Shown: positions 1-6,741 of the stretch, in pieces
Layout of the letters: each line of letters opens with the position of its first letter
Position numbering within the stretch: position 1 is the first letter of the stretch
Source: CBDAPI01 sp964565865
GTDB taxonomy: Bacteria > Acidobacteriota > UBA6911 > RPQK01 > CBDAPI01
Reading direction: 5' to 3'
Assembly: GCA_964565865.1 (NCBI GenBank)
Contig: CAZMGM010000057.1
Location: 1 to 8,923 of the forward strand
Length of the DNA stretch: 8,923 bases
Notes under the pieces: generated by a model
Seen by the model: only the letters and a program-made list of their open reading frames with translations
Databases searched by the model: none
Told to the model about the DNA's origin: nothing
Made by a program: the position numbers and the translations under genes

Positions 1-20
1 AATCTCAATTGCATTGGGAG

Positions 21-1268
21 CTACCGCATCTTCACGACTTTGGCTGGCACACCTGTGGCAATTTGTCCGAGCTTCGATGCCCACCTTTCCAGGGCCTCGC
101 GCATCTCGGGCAGCTTGTCCCAACGGTTATAGACGGATGTGACCTGCCTATCTCCCCAAGTGTGGCCCAAAATCTTGGCTATTACCACATCATCAATTCC
201 TAGCTTGGAGAGCTCGGTGGCAACTGTTCTCCTAAGGTCGTGTGCGGTGAAATGGTCGAGTCTCGGCTCACAGGCTTTTTGTAGCCGCTTCATTCCCGTT
301 TCCAGATGTCGAATGTGAGGCATCTTTTTGAACCGGGAAGGGAAGACCCAGTCACCGCTTGTGGCTTCTTGCCTGCGTTCTTCGAGGCACTCCAGGGCTG
401 CGTGTGACAACGGCACCCTGTGTTCTTGTCTGTTCTTCATCTTCGAGCCCGGAATGATCCATAGCTTTTCTTCCCAGTCGAGCTCGTTCCAGCTCATCGC
501 TTTGACCTCACCGCTGCGTTGCCCGGTTAACAGCATCAACCGATAGATTGATGCCGTCGACCCCTCGAGGCTTTCTAGAGCCTTCCACAAGGTCGCAATT
601 TCCTGCCTGTTCAGGACACGCTCACGGCTCTTTTCCTTGCCTCCTGGCAAGGGTACGCCTTGGCACGGGTGAACACTGTCTACAGGCAGATAGCCTTTAT
701 TCCGAGCGAATGTGAAAATCACACTCAGCAGCGCCAGGGTCCGGTTGGCCATCACTTTAGAGCCGCGGGCTACGATGCCATCCAGGAGCTTCACGACATC
801 AGCCCGAGTAATCAACCGGATGTCCCGGTCTCCCAAGGCTGGTAGCAGATCTATGTCGATGCCCCGCTGGTCCCCGCGCTGGCTGCTCAGCGCTTTGTGG
901 GGTTTTGCGTGGTCGCGCATATAGAGCCTGGCCAGTTCCCGAAAGCTCATGGCCTCTCGGGCCGCCTTCTTCTGCTTCAACCGATCCTCAGCGGGGTCCT
1001 CACCATTGGCCACGCGGCCGGAAAGCTTGTGGGCGGTCTCCCGGGCCTTTGCGAGACTCAGGTTAGGATAATGGCCAAGCGGGTATCGTTTCCGCCGGCC
1101 GGCCAGGTTCCGGTATGTGAGATTCCAAGTCTTTAGCCCCTTAGGGCTGATACGAAGGACCATCTGACCCGGGGCGTTGAATCCTGCATCAATGATTTCC
1201 TGCAACTCCCCCGACCTGGCCTTAGCAGCTCGCACAAAACGATCGGTTAGGTGTACGACTTTGCTCAT
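21..1268 (-). CDS. int: Tyrosine recombinase, P4-type (DUF4102) integrase
   Basis: A complete integrase of about 415 residues, the usual size for the P4/CP4 type that inserts genomic islands and prophages by site-specific recombination. Residues 1-95 are the N-terminal arm-DNA-binding domain (LTDRFVRAAK, WNLTYRNLAGRRKRYPLGHYP, LSLAKAR). Residues 105-195 are the helical core-binding domain. The rest is the catalytic domain. Counting from the GTG one codon upstream, the catalytic set is complete: R252 in LLTGQRSGEV, a lysine at 277 or 279, H344 and R347 in TAHDLRRT, H370 in ILGHTWGD and nucleophile Y381 in SVYNRWD. I prefer the ATG at 1268 over the GTG at 1271; AGAAG lies just upstream. The gene reads away from ppk, so any mobile element probably extends left, beyond the window. 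Its cargo and far end are not visible. The family call is secure; activity is inferred from the intact residues. Confidence 0.95.
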   Translation of the reverse strand: MSKVVHLTDRFVRAAKARSGELQEIIDAGFNAPGQMVLRISPKGLKTWNLTYRNLAGRRKRYPLGHYPNLSLAKARETAHKLSGRVANGEDPAEDRLKQKKAAREAMSFRELARLYMRDHAKPHKALSSQRGDQRGIDIDLLPALGDRDIRLITRADVVKLLDGIVARGSKVMANRTLALLSVIFTFARNKGYLPVDSVHPCQGVPLPGGKEKSRERVLNRQEIATLWKALESLEGSTASIYRLMLLTGQRSGEVKAMSWNELDWEEKLWIIPGSKMKNRQEHRVPLSHAALECLEERRQEATSGDWVFPSRFKKMPHIRHLETGMKRLQKACEPRLDHFTAHDLRRTVATELSKLGIDDVVIAKILGHTWGDRQVTSVYNRWDKLPEMREALERWASKLGQIATGVPAKVVKMR

Positions 1269-1348
1269 CACACTTCTATAGAGGCGTTAGCTGTCGGATT
1301 CTGTTGCCAAGAGGGGAAAGTTTCTCGGGATAATGCCTTTTAAGCCCT

Positions 1349-1381
1349 GGTAATCCATATTTGGTTCCAATTTGGATCCAA
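1349..1381. repeat. Three TGG...CCA near-palindromes upstream of int
   Basis: Three consecutive motifs, TGGTAATCCA (1349-1358), TTGGTTCCAA (1361-1370) and TTGGATCCAA (1372-1381), have centres 12 and 11 bp apart, about one helical turn. The third is a perfect palindrome and the second differs only at its centre. They lie about 80-115 bp upstream of the integrase start codon. Arrays like this usually bind a dimeric regulator, an excisionase or the recombinase on one face of the helix. Which protein binds here is inference. Confidence 0.6.
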
Positions 1382-1398
1382 TAATACGTGAACTGCCT

Positions 1399-1423
1399 TG
1401 ACGTACAGTGACGCGCCATGACG
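1399..1423. repeat. Three TGACG boxes at exact 10-bp spacing
   Basis: TGACG occurs at 1399-1403, 1409-1413 and 1419-1423, so the period is exactly 10 bp. A fourth copy sits further off at 1484-1488, overlapping a tandem repeat. The phased set lies directly ppk-side of the TGG...CCA array and next to AT-rich DNA. Phased short direct repeats next to an integrase gene are typical of arm-type Int sites or Xis sites. That role is inferred from position only. Confidence 0.55.
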
Positions 1424-1477
1424 AGATAATATCATGTTAAGTGATTGTATTAAAGGGGTTGTAAGGATTTAATTGGA

Positions 1478-1496
1478 GCGGTGTGACGCGGTGTGA
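1478..1496. repeat. Tandem 10-bp repeat GCGGTGTGA(C)
   Basis: GCGGTGTGA is present at 1478-1486 and again at 1488-1496, separated by one C. On the minus strand it reads as two copies of TCACACCGC. It is only two units long and could be chance slippage. It does share the 10-bp period of the TGACG boxes, and one TGACG spans the junction between the units. Confidence 0.45.
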
Positions 1497-1632
1497 AACA
1501 GGGGGATATATTGATTCTTGCTCAACTCGTGTTCCAATAGCCCTGCTACAGCGGGAGAGGCTTCAATACTGGAACAAGCGTCCAGAATCAGGGGCTCTGA
1601 CGCGCGACCTGACTCGCCATGGACTGGCAGCG

Positions 1633-3900
1633 TCAAGGGAAAAGAATGTCACCGCTGGAGGCCCGCTCCATGAAGTACTGGTGACTGTCCAGGGGCTTCG
1701 AAGTGGATGGCTGGACTCGGGTGTAACTTCCGTCCGACTGCAGCCGCATCGAGTTCACGTCGTCTTCGAGTTGAATCTCGAGGATCTCGCACAGCTCACT
1801 CATCAGTTCGGGAGACGACACTGGCATCAAGGCTTCTACTCGCGAGTTGATGTTGCGAGGCATCAGGTCGGCACTTCCGATCAAGATCTCCGGATTCCCC
1901 CCATTCCTGAAAAAGTAGATCCGGCCGTGCTCCAGAAAGCGCCCGATCAGGCTAATCACTCGAATGTTTTCACTGAGTCCTGGAATACCCGGTCGCAGGC
2001 AACAAATTCCTCGCACCAGAAGATCGACCTTGACGCCACGCTGAGAGGCCCTGTAGAGCAGCTTGATCATTTGCCGGTCGACCAGCGAGTTCATCTTAAA
2101 GATCAGATGCCCCGGCGCGTCCTTCTGTTGACGGATTTCTCGCTCGATCAGGTCCGACAGCTCTTCCCTCAGGTTGATGGGTGCGACGAGCAACCGCCGA
2201 AAACTCCGCTTGGCGGAATAGCCGGTCAAGTAGTTGAAGAGGTCCGTGACATCTGCACCGATGGCGGGATCACAGGTAAACATTCCGATATCGGTGTACA
2301 GCTGTGCCGTCACGGCATTGTAGTTCCCCGTAGCCAGGTGGACATAGCGGCGAATACCGTCCCGCTCCTGACGCACGACCAGTGCCACTTTGCAGTGAGT
2401 CTTGAGTCCTGGCAGACCGTATACGACGTGAACACCTTCCCGCTCCAGAGCGCGGGCCCAGTTGATGTTGCTCTCCTCGTCGAAACGGGCCTTGAGTTCC
2501 ACCAACACAGCAACCTGCTTGCCGTTCTCTCTGGCCTCGAGCAAGGCATCCACAACCGGGGAGTCCGAGCCCACACGGTAAAGTGTCTGTTTGATGGCGA
2601 GAACCTGAGGATCGTGGGCAGCCTGTTTTAGGAAGTCTACGACAGGAACAAAAGAGTCAAATGGGTGATAGACGAGAATGTCGCTTTTCCGGATTTCCGC
2701 GAAGATCCCATCTTTCTCCACTCTCTGGGACCTGCTGCCCAGCTGGCGAGGGGAAAACGGTGGAAACCTGAGCTCACGTCTCTCTACCTGGCTAAGGGCC
2801 ATCAACGAACTCAAACCCAGGGGCCCGTCCACAACGTAAAACACTTGCTTGTCCAACTCCATGTTTTTCATGAGAATCTCCCGCACATGACGGGGCATTC
2901 CCCGGTTGACAGTGACTCGAACAACGCGACCGAACTGGCGACGACGAACCGTCGCCTCCATGGTCTCGAGAAGGTCCCCTGCCTCCAGTTCCTGGATTAC
3001 CATATCGGCACTTCTTGTCACCCGAAAAGGGTGAGACTCCACAATTTCCATACCCGGAAACAGGGCATTCAGATGCGCGGCGATCACCTGTTCCATCCAG
3101 GCAAATCTAATTGTTTTAGATCGACGGATACTCTTGCGCCGTTTCGTCGGACTGAGGCGGATCAATCTGGGAATCGTTCCCGGAACCTTGACCCTTGCAA
3201 AATGTTTCCCGCCTTCCTTGTCACGAATCACCAGCGCCAGGTTGAGACTAAGGTTGGAGATGAAAGGAAAGGGTCTCCCCGGATCATGGGCCAGAGGGGT
3301 GAGGATGGGGAAAATAACTTCCTCGAAATAGTCCTTCAATTTTCTTTTCTGTTGGGGCTTCAGCTCTTGATAGTCGAGAATCTGAATACCCGCGTTCGCA
3401 AGCTCAGGCAAAAGATCTTGGCAGAAGCACTTCCTTGAATCGGACGACAGCTGACTGGCTTTTCTGCGGATCTCGATTAACTGCTCTTCTGGTGTTAGGC
3501 CGTCGGCCGGTACATCCAGCACACCGGCTGCAACTTGCTCCCTGAGGCCTGCCACCCTCACCATAAAAAATTCGTCCAGATTCGAACCAACGATACCCAG
3601 AAACTTAGCTCTTTCGAGAAGTGGATTCTGGGTATTTCGAGCTTCGTCAAGCACTCGATCCTGGAATTCCAGCAAACTCATTTCACGGTTGATATAGAGG
3701 CTCGATTGATCGAGATCACGAATGAGTCGAACGGAGACTTCGGTCTCGAGCGATGCGGCTGCCGGGCTCTCGTCCCATAGAAGTCCGGGCCCGGCACCAT
3801 GGTGTTCCGTTATCGCCTTGGGCTGGGTCGGAGAAGACCCTTGATTCCTTCTGACCGCCTTTTTCTCCATTGCGCCTCTGTGAGCTCGCGTCTTCCGCAT
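1633..3900 (-). CDS. ppk: Polyphosphate kinase 1
   Basis: PPK1 reversibly transfers the gamma phosphate of ATP to inorganic polyphosphate. From this start the protein has 755 residues, longer than E. coli PPK1 (688) because of a variable, basic and polar N-terminal extension of about 60 residues before the conserved LYINREMSLLEFQDRVLDEA. The catalytic histidine is in GLPGLKTHCK (residue 502 here). The second active-site histidine is in RFLEHGRIYFFRN (residue 658). The ARFDEESNI, HLATGNYN and IGSADLMPRNI motifs are all present, and the C-terminus ends normally. The reading frame stays open upstream to 4080, but that would overlap adk and its sequence there is not PPK-like. Two starts are credible: ATG at 3900 (CAGG 10 nt upstream) and ATG at 3870 (AGAGG at 3875-3879, 4 nt upstream), giving 755 or 745 residues. 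The gene follows adk by 16 or 46 nt, so cotranscription is likely. The protein identity is certain; the exact start is not. Confidence 0.96.
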   Translation of the reverse strand: MRKTRAHRGAMEKKAVRRNQGSSPTQPKAITEHHGAGPGLLWDESPAAASLETEVSVRLIRDLDQSSLYINREMSLLEFQDRVLDEARNTQNPLLERAKFLGIVGSNLDEFFMVRVAGLREQVAAGVLDVPADGLTPEEQLIEIRRKASQLSSDSRKCFCQDLLPELANAGIQILDYQELKPQQKRKLKDYFEEVIFPILTPLAHDPGRPFPFISNLSLNLALVIRDKEGGKHFARVKVPGTIPRLIRLSPTKRRKSIRRSKTIRFAWMEQVIAAHLNALFPGMEIVESHPFRVTRSADMVIQELEAGDLLETMEATVRRRQFGRVVRVTVNRGMPRHVREILMKNMELDKQVFYVVDGPLGLSSLMALSQVERRELRFPPFSPRQLGSRSQRVEKDGIFAEIRKSDILVYHPFDSFVPVVDFLKQAAHDPQVLAIKQTLYRVGSDSPVVDALLEARENGKQVAVLVELKARFDEESNINWARALEREGVHVVYGLPGLKTHCKVALVVRQERDGIRRYVHLATGNYNAVTAQLYTDIGMFTCDPAIGADVTDLFNYLTGYSAKRSFRRLLVAPINLREELSDLIEREIRQQKDAPGHLIFKMNSLVDRQMIKLLYRASQRGVKVDLLVRGICCLRPGIPGLSENIRVISLIGRFLEHGRIYFFRNGGNPEILIGSADLMPRNINSRVEALMPVSSPELMSELCEILEIQLEDDVNSMRLQSDGSYTRVQPSTSKPLDSHQYFMERASSGDILFP

Positions 3901-3916
3901 ATCCGGCCAGCCTGAC

Positions 3917-4576
3917 CTAAATGCCCTTGATGGATTCGAACACCCGATCTTTGACCTCATTGACGGTTCCCTCACCATCCACCTCATGGAGAAGGCCTGC
4001 GCCACGATAGAAATCGATGACAGGAGCAGTTTGCTGATGAAAGGTCTCGAGCCGCATCGGCAAGGTCGAAGCCCGGTCATCGTCTCGCTGGTAAAGATAC
4101 TCGCCCGACTCGCATTCTCTGGTAGGACAGGTCACAAAGGGATGGAATGTCTCATGAAAGGGAGCCTGACATTGCCGACAAATCAAGCGGCCAGAAAGGC
4201 GTTTAACAATCATATCTTCTCCTAAATGCAGGTAGACAACTCCATCCAGTGTCTGATTGAAGCCTGCCAGGAGGTCTTGTAGCGCAAGGGTTTGCTCGAT
4301 GTTTCTCGGAAAGCCGTCGAAAAGGATGCCAGCGGAGACTTCTCCCCAATGATCAGACAACCACTCCCGCACCATTCTCACAGTTGCTTGGTGGGGGACA
4401 AGCTTTCCCTGTGCCATATATTTGGCAGCCAGTCTTCCCACATCCGTCTCGTTCTTGAGATTCAATCGAAACAGATCACCCGTGGCCAGGTGTCGCAAGC
4501 CTGTTTCCTGACACAGCGGCTCAGCCTGAGTTCCCTTGCCCGACCCAGGGGCGCCCAACAGAACAATGTTAACCAT
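3917..4576 (-). CDS. adk: Adenylate kinase, long form with cysteine-bearing LID
   Basis: Adenylate kinase catalyses ATP + AMP = 2 ADP in the cytoplasm. At 219 residues it is a long-form enzyme. The P-loop is GAPGSGKGTQ (residues 8-17). The AMP-site motif is ATGDLFRLNL (31-40) and the FDGFPRNIEQ motif is at 86-95. The LID domain spans about 125-165 and holds cysteines 133, 136, 150 and 155, followed by YQRDDDRASTLPMRLE. Four LID cysteines suggest a structural metal site, but the last pair is C-x4-C rather than the usual C-x2-C and is shifted relative to YQR, so metal binding is uncertain. The ATG at 4576 is the only reasonable start, since an in-frame TAA lies 9 nt upstream. No good Shine-Dalgarno site sits at normal distance; AAGGAG is 24 nt away. 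The gene is followed closely by ppk. Confidence 0.96.
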   Translation of the reverse strand: MVNIVLLGAPGSGKGTQAEPLCQETGLRHLATGDLFRLNLKNETDVGRLAAKYMAQGKLVPHQATVRMVREWLSDHWGEVSAGILFDGFPRNIEQTLALQDLLAGFNQTLDGVVYLHLGEDMIVKRLSGRLICRQCQAPFHETFHPFVTCPTRECESGEYLYQRDDDRASTLPMRLETFHQQTAPVIDFYRGAGLLHEVDGEGTVNEVKDRVFESIKGI

Positions 4577-4861
4577 CGCCGTCGATTATCGCAGCCAAAT
4601 CTCCTTAACATCAATCGATTTGATAGTTTGCCAGGGTCGCTGAGGCGCGTCCCGGGTCGTCGGGGAGTGAAATAACGACGCTTGCCGGTTCGTCCTAAGG
4701 ATTTACCATTGCAAGGGCAGCACTTACCAAATCATCCCGGACAATATAGATTCGAGCCTGCCTTGACTACGTTGAAGCCGCAAGGGTCGTAATCGGCAGT
4801 GGGTCCGGTCCTCGAGCAGGCTCCTGCAGAAAGTGTTTGCTACTAGACAGCATCTCCTCGG
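4577..4861. other. adk leader and decayed spacer
   Basis: No intact gene is visible in these 285 nt. On the minus strand, in the frame one base on from the broken dehydrogenase, GDAV, two stops and then QTLSA can be read at about 4815-4840. This faintly resembles the GDTxxxRxxLSA stretch that follows in PQQ sugar dehydrogenases, so the relic may continue here; this is weak. Nearer adk there is a near-palindrome (4610-4624) and a strong Shine-Dalgarno sequence AAGGAG (4601-4606) that is too far from the adk ATG. I found no convincing terminator or promoter. Confidence 0.4.
4601..4606 (-). promoter_or_regulatory. Displaced Shine-Dalgarno site upstream of adk
   Basis: AAGGAG on the minus strand is a near-perfect ribosome-binding sequence, but it ends 24 nt before the adk ATG, and a TAA in the adk frame (4586-4588) lies between. 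A tiny frame opening with TTG at 4598 and ending at 4569 would overlap the adk start. Either a short leader peptide couples translation to adk, or folding brings the site closer, or the site is not used. Confidence 0.35.
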
Positions 4862-5220
4862 TCAGCACCACGCACCAGCTGAAGAAGCCGTGTAGTGCAC
4901 AACGAAGTAACCGTTTGTGGAAAAACCAGGATGGAAGGCAAGTCCCATCAAGTCCCCCTCGCCAACAACATCGACTGCGGCCGAGATATCCAGGAAAGGC
5001 TCGGCAAGCAGGACTCCTTCGCGAACGATCTGGATCTGGCTGACGCCCTCGAGGATAAACAGTTGACCCGATCCATCACCGGCCTGCCTGACGGCGATTG
5101 GCTGTTCCAGCCTGCTAAGGCATTCCTCCAGCACCACTAACGGGCGTGCCTGTGCTGTCGATGGACTCAAGAGGCCGAAGGCAGAACAAAACCCGGGGCA
5201 ATGCGCCGGCCGCCCTTCAT
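4862..5220 (-). pseudogene. N-terminal relic of a secreted PQQ-dependent sugar dehydrogenase
   Basis: From 5170 (TTG) to 4862 the minus strand encodes about 100 residues matching the first blade region of the soluble aldose (PQQ-dependent) sugar dehydrogenase family. The matches are LEQPIAVRQAGDGSGQLF, IQIVREGVLLAEPFLDI and GEGDLMGLAFHPGFSTNGYF. The family usually has 350-450 residues, so most of the beta-propeller is missing; the frame stops just after HYTASSAGAWC. The original start is probably ATG at 5220, because GAAGGA (5227-5232) lies 6 nt upstream. That frame reads MKGGRRIAPGFVL and then hits TGA. Switching frame once, as if one base were lost, continues into SAFGLLSPSTAQA, which completes a textbook signal peptide with an AQA cleavage site. 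Two lesions, a frameshift in the signal peptide and loss of the C-terminus, make this a pseudogene. A functional short protein from the TTG is unlikely. It sits in line between midA and adk. Confidence 0.75.
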
Positions 5221-5277
5221 GTGGGGTCCTTCAGTTGAGGTTGCCCCGCAGCTGCGCCTTTACGGCCCTTTTTGCGA

Positions 5278-6318
5278 TCAGTCCAGGTTTGTGCATCTCA
5301 CTTCCTGTACAAGTACTCCCAGAGTGTCGGAAACTCCCCCTGGGTAAAGCAGCCGCTTGAGTCCCAGCCTCTCCTCCCACCGGTCCGACGATGGAAGCCC
5401 CGTGACTTCCTCGCCACGAAGATGCTTTGCCAGACCGTTTCGCATTAGGAAGTCTCGCTGGGTTATCAGCGACTGGCTCCTCCAGCCCAGCGCTCGCCCT
5501 TTTCTCTCCAGCATGTCCCAGTGAATGTGGCAGGTCATGTCCTGTTCACCCGGGAGCTGATAGGGATTGGTGCCTATCTGGTGTCGATGGTAGCAAACCA
5601 GTGTACCGTCGGGCCTTGGCATCGACTCGTATTCGTCCACCGTATATCCGTAGTCGATGGTCATGACAATTCCCCTTTCCATTCGCTGATCAAGCTGCTC
5701 GAGAACCTCCAGCATGCGGAGGTTCACTTCATAGATCCAGTTATTTTCCAAGCGTGGAAACGCCTCCCTCAAATAGGTTGAAATTCGCGGGTCCGAAAGT
5801 GTCCCGGGAATCTCTTCGAAGCCAGTATCGTTCTGACTCACATAGGCTTCTCGCAGCTCTCCTTTGGCAAAGAAAACCCTGTGAACCGGGAGAGAGTCAA
5901 AAAACTCATTTGAAAACACGACGCCTTGGATTTGCTCGGGAAGGTCGCCCCGATCCACATCGATCTCCACGTAATCAATGGCCCGAGACAGTGCTGGCAA
6001 GGCCTCATTTACATAATTGAGAACATCCCTGGCCAGGCGACCGTCACCCGCACCAAGCTCACAAACATGAAATGGAGCGGGCTGCCCCAGTTGGTCGAAA
6101 CAGGTGGAAAAAAACTGAGCCAGGCAGTGGGCGAATAGCTCGTTTGTGTGCGAAGAGGTGAGGTAATCTCCCTGGCGCCCGAAAATCTTTGACCTGTTAC
6201 CGAAATAGTATCCTGAGATGGGATCGTACAGACAGTAGCTCATGAAGCGCTCAAAAGAAATGGGCGCCGAGAGCGGTAACGAGACCCGTTGCGTAGTTGT
6301 TTTCGCGAAGAGGGTCAC
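5278..6318 (-). CDS. midA: MidA/NDUFAF7-family class I SAM-dependent methyltransferase (DUF185)
   Basis: This is a 346-residue class I methyltransferase of the family whose mitochondrial member NDUFAF7 dimethylates an arginine of the complex I subunit NDUFS2. Family marks in order are RFMSYCLYDPISGYYFG (24-40), GDYLTSS (50-56), SAM-binding CELGAGDGRLARDVL (86-100), VFSNEFFDSLPVHRV (134-148), TIDYGY (220-225) and GTLVCYHRHQIGTNPY with GEQDMTCHIHWDML (238-270). Between the acidic residue of strand 2 (E118) and NEFFD, the usual stretch of roughly 25 residues (SPxLRxxQ and the following strand) seems to be missing. The start is GTG, sharing one base with the ndk TAG stop (TAGTG), which points to translational coupling. 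No good Shine-Dalgarno site is present. The target in this organism is unknown; NuoD is a guess from the eukaryotic homologue. Confidence 0.92.
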   Translation of the reverse strand: MTLFAKTTTQRVSLPLSAPISFERFMSYCLYDPISGYYFGNRSKIFGRQGDYLTSSHTNELFAHCLAQFFSTCFDQLGQPAPFHVCELGAGDGRLARDVLNYVNEALPALSRAIDYVEIDVDRGDLPEQIQGVVFSNEFFDSLPVHRVFFAKGELREAYVSQNDTGFEEIPGTLSDPRISTYLREAFPRLENNWIYEVNLRMLEVLEQLDQRMERGIVMTIDYGYTVDEYESMPRPDGTLVCYHRHQIGTNPYQLPGEQDMTCHIHWDMLERKGRALGWRSQSLITQRDFLMRNGLAKHLRGEEVTGLPSSDRWEERLGLKRLLYPGGVSDTLGVLVQEVRCTNLD

Positions 6319-6740
6319 TATTTCACAAGATCGAGACCAGGGAAAAAGTAACCGATTTCAAAACAAGCCGATTCGGGGCTGTCGCTTCCGTGGGTCGAGT
6401 TCCGTTCGATGCTCTCGCCAAACAAGGCCCTGATCGTGTGGGGCTTCGCCATGGCCGGATCCGTCACCCCCATAATGTCTCTCCACTTCCGGATAGCATC
6501 CTCTCCACGCAGGACGATGACAACGACAGGGCCCTCGGACATGAAGTCGGTCAGATCACTGAAAAAGGGCTTGTTCCGGTGCACGAAGTAAAACCCTTCG
6601 ACCTGCTTCTTTGTCAGGTGGACCAGCTTCATGGCGGCCACCTTGAGGTCCTGGTCCTCAGCCCGCCGGATGATCTGGCCAATAATATTCCGTCGCATGG
6701 CATCCGGTTTGATAATGGCCAGGGTTGCCTGCATCAACAT
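6318..6740 (-). CDS. ndk: Nucleoside diphosphate kinase
   Basis: Ndk transfers a gamma phosphate between nucleoside tri- and diphosphates through a phosphohistidine. At 140 residues it is full length. ATLAIIKPDAMRRNIIGQII is the N-terminal strand and ATP-site region. The active-site histidine is H117 in NSTHGSDSPESA, followed by the usual EIGYFFP near the end. The frame is open further upstream to 6887, but that part overlaps sucD and is not Ndk-like. The ATG at 6740 is chosen because AGAGGA lies 5 nt upstream. A second ATG at 6734 is possible and would give 138 residues. The gene begins one base after the sucD stop and ends overlapping the midA start, so it is tightly coupled on both sides. 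Confidence 0.97.
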   Translation of the reverse strand: MLMQATLAIIKPDAMRRNIIGQIIRRAEDQDLKVAAMKLVHLTKKQVEGFYFVHRNKPFFSDLTDFMSEGPVVVIVLRGEDAIRKWRDIMGVTDPAMAKPHTIRALFGESIERNSTHGSDSPESACFEIGYFFPGLDLVK

Positions 6741-6741
6741 C

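Larger units (their letters stand above)
1269..1632. other. Repeat-rich spacer between integrase start and ppk end; possible attachment region
   Basis: This 364-nt stretch holds no convincing gene. I found no tRNA or tRNA fragment on either strand. It contains three sets of short repeats, listed separately, mostly between 1349 and 1496, plus an AT-rich part at about 1420-1475. Near 1540-1554 there is a short GC hairpin (CCC, GCT/AGC, GGG with a bulge), but no run of T follows it on either strand, so I do not call a ppk terminator. In P4-type islands the int gene usually starts beside the attachment site and reads into the island. An att core somewhere here is therefore plausible, but it cannot be placed without the other end of the element or an empty site. 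Confidence 0.5.

Noticed and set aside
1398..1430. Plus-strand promoter with TTGACG and GATAAT
   Set aside because: The spacing is about 21 bp, too long, and no plus-strand gene follows.
1269..1632. tRNA gene or tRNA fragment as the att site
   Set aside because: I looked for a T-loop motif and cloverleaf stems on both strands and saw none.
1483..2631. Plus-strand frame of 382 codons opposite the 3' half of ppk
   Set aside because: Its sequence resembles no family and it lies antisense to unmistakable PPK1 motifs; long antisense frames are common opposite biased codons.
3901..4080. Longer ppk start, giving 815 residues
   Set aside because: The extra 60 residues overlap the end of adk and look like frame noise; starts at 3900 and 3870 are better placed.
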